A stretch of 64,000 nucleotides of DNA from contig CAVPMN010000020.1 of the NCBI GenBank assembly GCA_963706425.1, positions 496,001 through 560,000 of the forward strand, read 5' to 3'. The position numbers and the translations under genes were made by a program. This document shows positions 44,024 to 51,526 of this stretch, in pieces. Position 1 is the first letter of the stretch. Each line of letters begins with the position of its first letter. A model generated the notes under the pieces. It made no database searches and was not told the DNA's origin. It saw nothing but the letters and a program-made list of their open reading frames with translations. The DNA is from CAVPMN01 sp963706425 (GTDB lineage: Bacteria > Actinomycetota > Acidimicrobiia > Acidimicrobiales > Acidimicrobilacustridaceae).

Positions 44024-45183
44024 GAGCCGAAGGTTATCCGCAGCTCGCCACCGCGGAGGGTGGCTCCGGACACGGACCGGCGGCGCAGCGAATCGGGCAG
44101 CATCACCGCGCGTCGGTAGGGACCGATGCGCACGAGCAGCTCGTCGCCGTGGCGCCCGAGCTCGAGGTCGTCGCGATCGGCGAACGGCAGCTCTTGGACG
44201 AGCTCGAACCCGGCGTCGGTCTGCTCGACCCGCAACGGCTCGCCTTCGTGCAGCACGTCGGTCGGATCGAGGTCGCCGTAGACGGTCTCGGCGAAGGCGC
44301 GGAGACGGTCGACCCCGACCAGCTCCTGCTCGGCCAGCTCGGCCTTCAGCACCGGCAGCGGAGCGAAGCCGTCCTCGATCGTGGCGAGATGCTCGACCTG
44401 CGTCTCACGCCACTTCGCGAACCATGGGTCGGACACGCTGGTGGGGAGAAGTCGGTTGGCGATGACGGCATCGACGCGGTAGCCGAACAGCGAGAGATAG
44501 GTGTAGGTGCGCCGCGCCTCGGCGATCACCATGCGCTCGGGGTTCACCACCAGGCGCACGCTGGTGCGGGCCGGATCGGAGAGCACCTTCTTCACGCCGT
44601 CGAGCCGATCGTAGAAGCGACGGCTGGCGCTGAAGACGTCGTCACCTGCGATCGGCATCGACGTCACCCGCTGCAGGACCGGGCCGACCACGCGGTTGAG
44701 GCGCCGGCCCATCGGGAAGATCCGTTCCATGTACCACTCGAGGATGTCGGGCAACGAGAGCAACCTGATGGTCTCGGCCGTGGGCGCGCAGTCGACGACG
44801 AGCACGTCCCAGTCGCCCGACTCGGCGTAGGTCTTGATGTCGGTCAAGCTGAAGAGCTCGTCGAGGCCAGGCGGCACCGACAGCTCCTCGGCCTCGATGC
44901 CCTCGGCCCCCGCCCAGTTGAACACCTCGACCAGATAGCCCTGGATCTCTCCCCAGTGCTCTTCCATGCGCTCCTGCGCGTCGAGTTGCTGGCCCGACAG
45001 GCACGCCGTGATCCGCGTGGGCGACGATCCGAGGAAGACGTCGAACGAGTCAGACAGGGAGTGCGCCGGATCGGTCGACATCACCAGCGTGCGCGCCCCG
45101 GCGTCGGCGCAGCGCAACGCGGTCGCGGCGGCGGCCGACGTCTTGCCCACTCCCCCCTTGCCGGTGAACAACAGGATGCGCAA
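44020..45183 (-). CDS. ArsA/Get3-family ATPase
   Basis: 387 residues. Deviant Walker A LLFTGKGGVGKTSAAAATAL, switch I STDPAHSLSDSFDV, and VLVVDCAPTAETIRLLSLPDILEWYM. One nucleotide-binding domain only, as in Get3 and actinobacterial homologues; no arsenic genes nearby, so arsenite export is unlikely and tail-anchor or chaperone roles are open. The C-terminal segment FADRDDLELGRHGDELLVRIGPYRRAVMLPDSL is an alpha-crystallin-like fold seen in some bacterial members. Start is TTG at 45183, ten bases after the SRPBCC stop. Confidence 0.88.
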   Translation of the reverse strand: MRILLFTGKGGVGKTSAAAATALRCADAGARTLVMSTDPAHSLSDSFDVFLGSSPTRITACLSGQQLDAQERMEEHWGEIQGYLVEVFNWAGAEGIEAEELSVPPGLDELFSLTDIKTYAESGDWDVLVVDCAPTAETIRLLSLPDILEWYMERIFPMGRRLNRVVGPVLQRVTSMPIAGDDVFSASRRFYDRLDGVKKVLSDPARTSVRLVVNPERMVIAEARRTYTYLSLFGYRVDAVIANRLLPTSVSDPWFAKWRETQVEHLATIEDGFAPLPVLKAELAEQELVGVDRLRAFAETVYGDLDPTDVLHEGEPLRVEQTDAGFELVQELPFADRDDLELGRHGDELLVRIGPYRRAVMLPDSLRRRSVSGATLRGGELRITFGS

Positions 45184-45193
45184 CGAGGGCCGA

Positions 45194-45646
45194 TCAGGCC
45201 AGGGCGCGTTCGACGCGCGCCTTGAGCTCGTCGAGCGCGGTCTTCAAGATGCGCGCCTCGGCCCGGCGCTTGACGAAGCCGGGGATGGGCATGATCAGGT
45301 CGATCGAGAGCTCATAGCCGACCTCGGTCGACTCGGGGTCGTCGGGCGATGGCTCGAAGGTGTAGGCGCCGTCGAGCTCGCGCTGGATGTCGCCCTCGTC
45401 GAGCATCCATCCGAGCCGGTTGGGCGCACCCGCGTAGTCGTAGCGCAGGCGGTAGGTGGTGCTGCGACCCATCGCCGCGGCACGGAACTCGACGACGATG
45501 GCGCGACCTTCGCTGTCGCGCTCGACGACGGTGGCCGCCTTCAGGTCGCCCGCCCACTCCGGGTAGCTCTCGAAGTCGGTGAGCGTCTCGAAGCACCGCT
45601 CGACGGGGGCGTTGATCGTGGTGTGCTCTCTCGCCTGTTCGGCCAT
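45194..45646 (-). CDS. SRPBCC (polyketide cyclase-like) protein
   Basis: 150 residues. TTINAPVERCFETLTDFESYPEWAGDLKAATVVERDSEGRA and the C-terminal amphipathic helix IPGFVKRRAEARILKTALDELKARVE fit the START/SRPBCC fold that binds hydrophobic ligands. ATG at 45646 lies seven bases after TATCCT (45654-45659), a leaderless promoter that probably drives this gene, the ArsA-like ATPase and the small acidic protein. The membrane-protein gene ends 50 bases upstream. Confidence 0.85.
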   Translation of the reverse strand: MAEQAREHTTINAPVERCFETLTDFESYPEWAGDLKAATVVERDSEGRAIVVEFRAAAMGRSTTYRLRYDYAGAPNRLGWMLDEGDIQRELDGAYTFEPSPDDPESTEVGYELSIDLIMPIPGFVKRRAEARILKTALDELKARVERALA

Positions 45647-45696
45647 TGCCGGGAGGATAGTGAAGCGGGGCGGCCGAGGGCGATGTGCTGGGAGGG

Positions 45697-46155
45697 TCAG
45701 GACGGCTCGGACCGGGGCTGGAACGTGCCGTAGCGGGCACCCCACAGGCCCATGAGGCCGAGGCCGTACATCGGCACCAGCAAGCCGAAGGCCACCGGGG
45801 TGTAGATGCGCACCGACGCCGTCACGAAGGCGATGACGACCTCGATGGCGAGCGACGCGATGAGCTGGCGCTGCACCGAGGCCGGGGCGGCGCCCCCGGC
45901 GAGGAAGAACAGCCCGCCCATCCCGATGGCCTCGTAGCGACTGCGGCCGATGGCCCGCAGGTAGGCAGCGAGGAACGCGACCGTGCCGATGGCGAACAGC
46001 ACCAGCGACACGATGACCACCACGATCACGGCGTCGAGCCAGATGGTCGACACCAGCGCGGCGACGGCGTAGAGCGCGGTGCCGGCCCACGACGCGGTGA
46101 CCAGGGCGGCGCCGGGCGGGCGGTCGGTGCGGACGTCGGTGGATGCGTCGGTCAC
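45697..46155 (-). CDS. Four-segment membrane protein of unknown function
   Basis: 152 residues with four hydrophobic segments (ASWAGTALYAVAALVSTIWL; VIVVVIVSLVLFAIGTVAFLAAY; LIASLAIEVVIAFVTASV; VAFGLLVPMYGLGLMGLWG). Short motif RSRYEAIGMGGLFFLAGGAAP between segments two and three. Not recognised as a named family. GTG at 46155 overlaps the PimB stop as GTGA, linking it to PI-mannoside synthesis by position. Confidence 0.7.
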   Translation of the reverse strand: MTDASTDVRTDRPPGAALVTASWAGTALYAVAALVSTIWLDAVIVVVIVSLVLFAIGTVAFLAAYLRAIGRSRYEAIGMGGLFFLAGGAAPASVQRQLIASLAIEVVIAFVTASVRIYTPVAFGLLVPMYGLGLMGLWGARYGTFQPRSEPS

Positions 46156-47282
46156 GGAGCGACCATGGCCGCGTCGATGGCAACCTGCAACTGCGCAGCC
46201 AGTCCGTCGTAGGTGAACTGCTCGACGGCGCGGCGCCGGGACGCCTCGCCGAGCGCCACACGCGACGCCTCGTCGGTGAGCAAGGCGGTGAGAGCTGCCG
46301 CGGTCTGCGACACCGATCGTGGGTCGTCGACGACGAGGCCGGTGACGCCGTGCTCGACTGCTTCGTGGGAGCCGCCCGAGCGGCCGGCCACCTGAGGCAC
46401 CGCGCACGCGGCCGCCTCGAGGAACACGATGCCGAAGCCCTCTTGTTCGAGGCCGAGCCAGCGGTCGCGACACAGCATGGCGAACACGTCGGCGCAGCCG
46501 TAGAGCGAGGGCAACTCGTCGTCGGCCACCCGGCCGAGCAGCCGCACGGGTGCGCCGGACTGCTCGACCAGCCGATCGAGTCGGCCTCGCTCACGACCAT
46601 CGCCGGCGATGGCCACCTGCAGGCCGGGAACGTGCCGGGCCGCCGCTGCGGCCGCGCGCACCAGCACGTCCATGCCCTTGCGGGGCACGAGTCGACTCAC
46701 GCTCAGCACGAGGGGAGCAGCCGGGTCGAGCCCGAACCGGTCGCGTCCTGCTCGCCGCTGCTGCGGTCCGAGGGGCACGAACCGGGTCGTGTCGACCCCG
46801 GGCGGGACGACGACGGTTGGCAACGTGCGGCCCGCGGCGCGCTCGCCTTCGTGGGCTGGATAGCCACCTGCGGCCACCACCAGCCCGGCGCCCCGCAGGA
46901 CGCGGGCAAGGAGTTGACGTCCACCAGGGAGCCGGCCGGGGATGGTGACTTCGGCACCGTGCAACACGACGCCATACGGGCGCTCGATCGCCGAGCCGAT
47001 CAGTCCCAGGGGAAGCGCGGGGTCGAGCAGCACCAGATCGGCGTCGACGTCGGCCGCGAGGGCATCGATGTGTCGTCGCAGCCAGGGCTCGGGCAACAGG
47101 ACGGGTTGGCGGGTGCGCTCCACGCGCATCGGTTGGTGGCGATCGAAGTCGGCCGCACCGTCGAACGGGGTGGTGAGCACGGTGGTGCGGTCGGGATCGA
47201 GGCGGCGCCACAGCTCCCACAGGTAGGACTGGATGCCACCGAGCTTGGGTGGGAAGTCGTTGGTGACCAGCAGGTGGTTCAT
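46152..47282 (-). CDS. pimB: PimB-like mannosyltransferase (GT4)
   Basis: 376 residues. GT-B fold: acceptor domain with TNDFPPKLGGIQSYLWELWRRL, donor domain with VPPGVDTTRFVPL, LSVSRLVPRKGMDVLVRA and EGFGIVFLEAAACAVPQVAGRSGGSHEAV. This matches the GDP-mannose-dependent alpha-(1-6)-PIM monomannoside mannosyltransferase group, which adds the second mannose to phosphatidylinositol. ATG at 47282 overlaps the queG stop as ATGA. The exact acceptor is inferred by family. Confidence 0.82.
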   Translation of the reverse strand: MNHLLVTNDFPPKLGGIQSYLWELWRRLDPDRTTVLTTPFDGAADFDRHQPMRVERTRQPVLLPEPWLRRHIDALAADVDADLVLLDPALPLGLIGSAIERPYGVVLHGAEVTIPGRLPGGRQLLARVLRGAGLVVAAGGYPAHEGERAAGRTLPTVVVPPGVDTTRFVPLGPQQRRAGRDRFGLDPAAPLVLSVSRLVPRKGMDVLVRAAAAAARHVPGLQVAIAGDGRERGRLDRLVEQSGAPVRLLGRVADDELPSLYGCADVFAMLCRDRWLGLEQEGFGIVFLEAAACAVPQVAGRSGGSHEAVEHGVTGLVVDDPRSVSQTAAALTALLTDEASRVALGEASRRRAVEQFTYDGLAAQLQVAIDAAMVAP

Positions 47283-48349
47283 GGCCTGCTCCCGACCGTG
47301 AGGCCCAGCCGGCCGGCGGCCCACTCGGCGTGTTCACGCAGCATCGGGTCGTCGCTCGCGCCATAGCGGCTGATGAGGTCGGCCACCTCCGGGTTCGATG
47401 GATCACCCACGTTGCCGAGCACCACCAGCGCGTTGCGGCGCAGGTAGCGCGGATCGCGCTCGGCGATGTACCACCGCCCGTAGCGCTCGAGCAGCTCGGC
47501 ATCGCTCAGCGTGAGCAGCTCGACGAGCGAGACCCAGGTCTGATCGTCGTCGGCGAGCCGATCGCCGTCACCCGCCCGTCGCCCCGCCGGGCAGACCTCC
47601 TGGCACACGTCGCACCCGTAGAGGCGATCGCCCAGCGCTTCGCGGAACTCGAGCGGGAACGAGCCCTTGGCCTGCACCAGCCAGGCGAGGCAGCGGCGGG
47701 CATCGACCACGCCGGGAGCGACGATGGCCTGCGTGGGGCATCGGTCGATGCAGCGGGTGCACGCGCCACACCCGTCGGCCACCGGCGCCTCGGCCGGTGT
47801 GAGGACGGCATCGGTGAGCACCGAGCCCAGCACGAACCAGCTTCCGTGCCCGGGCGCGAGAAGGTTGGCGTTCTTGCCGAACCAGCCGATGCCCGCTCGG
47901 TGGGCAGCCGCCCGGTCGACGAGGGCGTTGTCGTCGGCCACCACCCGCGCCTGCCAGCCGTCGGCCGACAATCGGTCGGCCACCTGAGCCAGGGCGGCAC
48001 GCAGGCTGGCGTAGTAGTCGGTGATCGCGTAGCGCGCCACCCGCCCGTGTGGACCTGACTGGGGCGCCTCCGGCTCGTCGACCGCATACGCCAGGGCGCC
48101 GACCACGAGCGAGCGCACCCCGGGCAGCGTGGCCGAGGGATCGGTGGAGCGGGTCGGGTTGCGATAGGTGAACTGCATGCCGCCGTGCAGACCGGCGGCC
48201 TTGCGCGTCTCGAGCGCCAACCGCGACTCGACGAACGGCTCGGCGGAGGCCACACCCACGCGTGCCAGACCGGCGTCGAGGCCCACGCGACACACCAGGG
48301 CGGTGTAGCTCTCGACCGCAGAGGGGACGTCGGGTTCGGGCAGCGGCAC
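47279..48349 (-). CDS. queG: Epoxyqueuosine reductase QueG
   Basis: 356 residues. Cobalamin- and 2[4Fe-4S]-dependent last step of queuosine synthesis. HGGMQFTYRNP, RYAITDYYASLRAAL, AGIGWFGKNANLLAPGHGSWFVLG, the ferredoxin motifs CGACTRCIDRCPTQAI and CDVCQEVCP, and a C-terminal HEAT-like repeat region (YLRRNALVVLGNVG). Other queuosine genes are not in the window. GTG at 48349 lies eight bases after TACGAT (48358-48363), leaderless; the -35 would fall inside the upstream small gene. Confidence 0.92.
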   Translation of the reverse strand: MPLPEPDVPSAVESYTALVCRVGLDAGLARVGVASAEPFVESRLALETRKAAGLHGGMQFTYRNPTRSTDPSATLPGVRSLVVGALAYAVDEPEAPQSGPHGRVARYAITDYYASLRAALAQVADRLSADGWQARVVADDNALVDRAAAHRAGIGWFGKNANLLAPGHGSWFVLGSVLTDAVLTPAEAPVADGCGACTRCIDRCPTQAIVAPGVVDARRCLAWLVQAKGSFPLEFREALGDRLYGCDVCQEVCPAGRRAGDGDRLADDDQTWVSLVELLTLSDAELLERYGRWYIAERDPRYLRRNALVVLGNVGDPSNPEVADLISRYGASDDPMLREHAEWAAGRLGLTVGSRP

Positions 48350-48367
48350 GGGAACCCATCGTACGGC

Positions 48368-48568
48368 TCAGCCGGTGCGGCGCCGGTGCCGCAGGCGCGG
48401 GGCGAGCCCCGCCTCGTTGAGCAGACGGAGGGCGCGCACTTCGGCAACATCGATCACCACGGCCTCGTCGGCCTCGCGGGAGCAGAGGAAGGTGACCACG
48501 CAGTCGTCGCACACCTCGGTGTGCTGCATCACGCAGTCGGCGCAGTCGATCCGGATCACGTCGTCCAT
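48368..48568 (-). CDS. Small cysteine-rich (zinc-ribbon-like) protein
   Basis: 66 residues. DCADCVMQHTEVCDDCVVTFLC carries CxxC...CxxC, probably binding zinc or a cluster, followed by EADEAVVIDVAEVRALRLLNEAGLAP and a basic tail. Not a named family to me. ATG at 48568 lies seven bases after TAGGGT (48576-48581), a leaderless promoter whose TAG is also the last stop of the broken HNH gene upstream. Confidence 0.75.
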   Translation of the reverse strand: MDDVIRIDCADCVMQHTEVCDDCVVTFLCSREADEAVVIDVAEVRALRLLNEAGLAPRLRHRRRTG

Positions 48569-48578
48569 GAGAGCGACC

Positions 48579-49861
48579 CTATTCAGGGGGTATGACAGCC
48601 ACGCCCAGCTCATTGCGCGTGGAGCGGGCGCTGGTCCGGCCCGCTGTCGTCCGTGGCGTTGGCTCCAGATCGCGTCGCCCTTTGGCGTGGTCCACCAGAA
48701 CCAGCCGTCGTCGGTGGCGGTGCATCGTCCAGCCGTTGCGGTGGGTGACCCGGTGGTGGTGTCGGCAGAGCCGGCGAGGTTGTCGATGTCGGTCGGGCCG
48801 TCGGTGGGGGTGTAGTGCTCGACGTGATGGGCGTCGGTCCACGCCGCTGGGCATCCGCAGCCGGGAAAGACGCAGCCGCCGTCGCGCAGCGCGATGGCTC
48901 GTCGTTGCCGGGCGGTGGCGTATCTGACGGTGTGGCCCATGTCGACCGGGATCCCCAGGCTGTCCAGACGATGGGGTGCAGATCGGGATCGCACAGCAAC
49001 ACCCGCGACACCTCGTCGGGCACCACGGTGCCGTCCGGGGTGACCGCCCCGCTGTGGGGCGTCACGGCGTTCGACGGCCAAGGTCACATCCGGCCGGGGT
49101 GCTTTGGTGGTGTCGAGGTCGACACCCAGCCCTCGGCGGCACAGCTCGACGAACGCGAGGGCGCGCAGGGTGGACTGGTCGGGCATCACCAACTCGGGAC
49201 AGACCTCACGATCGGCTTTGAAGGCGCGGCGCAGCTCGGCGGCCATCTCGTCGATGGCCTGGCGGGCCACCAGGCCCCACTCGCCCACCAACCGGCCCGA
49301 CACCTCGGTCGAGCCACCGAACGTGCCCGACAACAACAACCGGTTCCTGCTGACAGCCCGTCGTCGGGGTCGTGGCCGCCGTCCTCGTCCAACAGATCGG
49401 CGATACCCGTCACCTCATGGCGCCACCGCTCGAACAGCGTGCCCCGAGCGGCAGCCACCAGGTGGTCCTGGATGTCGGCGATCTTCTTCACGATCCGCGG
49501 GTTCGCCGCAGCCACGATCACCCGGGCGTGCTCCCACGAGATCCGCCCGTCGATCAACGCCTCGTCGACCGACGAGAACCGGCCCGACAGCTCGACGCCC
49601 ACCTTCACCCGAGCAACGCGCCACCGCCGACGGCAACATCGCCTCCCGCGCCAACCACCCACCCGTCGACAGACCGTGATCACGCTCGCACACCGACCGC
49701 TTCTCGAGCTCGGCCAACACGTGACCCTGAGCGGCGTCGGTCAGCCGGCGCTGCTCCTCGAGCGCCAACGCCGCCTCACACAGCTCGCGGTCGGACAACA
49801 ACGACACATCGGCGCCGGCCGCTTTGCGGCCTTGCTCCACGAGTGCGACGCCATCGAACAT
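48579..49861 (-). pseudogene. 13E12/DUF222-HNH protein with several frameshifts
   Basis: Start MFDGVALVEQGRKAAGADVSLL at 49861 is typical of DUF222 (REP13E12) proteins. The reading then hops frames at about 49625 (to KVGVELSGRFSSVDEALIDGRISWEHARV), 49343 (to LLSGTFGGSTEVSGRLVGEWG) and again several times across VTLAVE, GTVVPDEVSRVLL, TVRYATARQRRAIALRDGGCVFPGCGCPAAWTDAHHVEHY and LCRHHHRVTHRNGW, i.e. the complete HNH zinc domain but in different frames. At least six indels in 1.3 kb. Protein motifs are well kept, so the breaks are recent or artefactual. ATG sits seven bases after TACAAT (49869-49874) and inside a LexA-like box. Confidence 0.85.
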
Positions 49862-49869
49862 GTGTTTGA
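49854..49869. promoter_or_regulatory. LexA (SOS) box, one mismatch, over the 13E12 start
   Basis: TCGAACATGTGTTTGA matches the actinobacterial SOS box TCGAAC-N4-GTTCGA at 11 of 12 fixed bases. It covers the start codon of the DUF222 gene and abuts its TACAAT -10. In Mycobacterium tuberculosis 13E12-repeat genes carry LexA boxes at their 5' ends, so this placement is expected. Confidence 0.75.
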
Positions 49870-49934
49870 TTGTAGAGGAGATATCCCGGGAAGTCACTAG
49901 GAAACCCGGAGCAGAAATTAAGGTTCGGCGGCCC

Positions 49935-51210
49935 TCAGACGAGGGCGAGCAGCTGATCGACGCCCACGACGTTGGCGCCTCTCGACCGGGCGCCGTCGCG
50001 CACCCGCCGATCGTCCGAGACGACGATGACCGGGGCATCGGCCGGCATCTCGTCGATGAGCGCGAGCACCACGTCGTCGGCTTCGACGCCCTCGGGAGAG
50101 AACCGCACCTGGACGTGACGATGACCCGCGCGACCGGCAACTGGTCCGACGTCGGCGCCGTCGAACACCACCACCGAGTCGGCGCCGGTTCGGGCACACA
50201 CGCCCGCCAGCGCGCCGATGAGGCGGTCGCGTTGGGCGCGGAGCTCCTGACCGGGCCAGCCCCGCATGGCCACGTTGTACCCGTCGACCAGCACGATGGC
50301 CGCCGGCAGCCGCAGGAAATGGGCCGCCGCCTCAGGCGTGTCGTCGAACATCCCGCGAGGAACAGCGGCGGGCCGCCGACGAGCTCGGCCCGCCCTCGCT
50401 TTCGGCGCAGCGGTCGCATCGGGCTCGCCGCTGAGCTCGACGGCCCGGCCGATCGCTGCCGCCAACTGATCGCTCGCCGCTCGTGCCTCGGCGAGCACTC
50501 GTGCGAGAGCGACACCGTCGATGGCCGACTCGACTGCGCCACCGACCTCGTCAGGTGCTGTCGCAACGTCGGACGGCGACGGCGCCCGCTCGAGCTCCGC
50601 GATCCTCGACGTCGCCTCACGGAGCTCTTCGGTGCGCACCGCCAGCCGAGCCTCGAAGTCCTTCAGCTCCCTGATCGCGGTGGCCCGCTCCGTCGTCGCC
50701 TGTTCGAGCTGGGCGCCCACGGCGGCGAGGCGCTCGTCGAGCTCGGCTCGTCGCGGCCCGCTCGGCTTCGAGCAGTGCGCTCAGCTGGTCGCGCTCTCGT
50801 CGGATCTCGCTGGCGGTGGCCTCTGATCGGGCCAGGGCGGCCCGGGCCTGCTCGAGCGCACGGGCCAGCTTGCGGGCGTCGCGCTCCTCGTCGGCCCGAC
50901 CCGCGGCGGCGATGAGGTCGGCCAGGTCGGCCTCCCAGCCGTCGGGCCGATCGAGCAGGAGCCAGCCGGCCTCACCGACCAGATCGGGGTCGGCGGCCAC
51001 CGCGTCGCGCACCCGCTCGCGAAACGCGTCATCGTCGTCGATGGCACGTCGCGCCACGACGAGCGCACGGCTCGGCAGCTTCTGGAAGCGGAAGAAGGCT
51101 CGCAGCGAGGGCGGCGCAGCTTGTCTCGGGTCGGACGAGTCGCCCGCCCGGGCGACGATGACGGCGGTCTCGAGCGCCGGCCGCAGCAGCGAGATCTCGG
51201 CCCGGTTCAG
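49935..51210 (-). pseudogene. NYN-domain (PIN-like) nuclease protein, one frameshift
   Basis: N-terminal helical region (LLRPALETAVIVARAGDSSDPRQ, FRFQKLPSRALVVARRAIDDDDAFRERV, GWLLLDRPDGWEADL), a coiled coil, and a C-terminal NYN nuclease domain: AIVLVDGYNVAMRGWPG, SVVVFDGADV, GVEADDVVLALIDEMPADAPVIVVSDDRRVRDGAR (the acidic D/N/D/D pocket is complete). The frame breaks near 50746 within AATS/ELDERL; length is 425 codons plus one base, so one extra base restores 424 residues. The only start compatible with the conserved N-terminus is CTG at 51210, overlapping the upstream stop as CTGA. Confidence 0.82.
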
Positions 51211-51452
51211 GTCGTCGCCTCGCCCGCCGCGGCTCTGGCCTCGGCCTCGGTCAGGGCCACCACGTGAGCGTCGGTGCCGCACCAACGACAGGCGGCCTGC
51301 TCGACGTGCTCGTCGAGCACCTCGACGTCTTCGATCTCGAGCTCGCCTCCCACCGTGTAGTGGTGAAAGGCGCGCGAGCGCGTGGTGCTGGTGACATCGA
51401 AGCGGGTGAGGTTCCCACACGCGGTGCAGCGGTATCGAACAGGTGCGGTCAC
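51207..51452 (-). CDS. Small zinc-ribbon protein
   Basis: 81 residues. YRCTACGNLTRFDVTSTTRSRAFHHYTVGGELEIEDVEVLDEHVEQAACRWCGTD holds two CxxC knuckles; a typical actinobacterial zinc-ribbon protein of unknown role, usually next to the NYN gene. GTG at 51452 lies seven bases after TACGCT (51460-51465), leaderless. It is divergent from the LexA-controlled nuclease gene, 74 bases between starts. Confidence 0.78.
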   Translation of the reverse strand: MTAPVRYRCTACGNLTRFDVTSTTRSRAFHHYTVGGELEIEDVEVLDEHVEQAACRWCGTDAHVVALTEAEARAAAGEATT

Positions 51453-51490
51453 GTCCCGGAGCGTATCCGGCCCACGGGAACCGAGGGTCC

Positions 51491-51520
51491 TTGACCTCGA
51501 ACACCTGTTCGACTACCAGT
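51491..51520 (+). promoter_or_regulatory. Promoter with perfect LexA (SOS) box
   Basis: TCGAACACCTGTTCGA at 51497-51512 is a perfect match to the mycobacterial/actinobacterial SOS box TCGAAC-N4-GTTCGA and a near-complete palindrome (7-base arms). It lies directly after a -35-like TTGACC (51491-51496) and reaches to the -10 region (TACCAG at 51514), so LexA would block the promoter. The ATG of the nuclease gene is at 51527. Confidence 0.88.
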
Positions 51521-51526
51521 GGGGCG

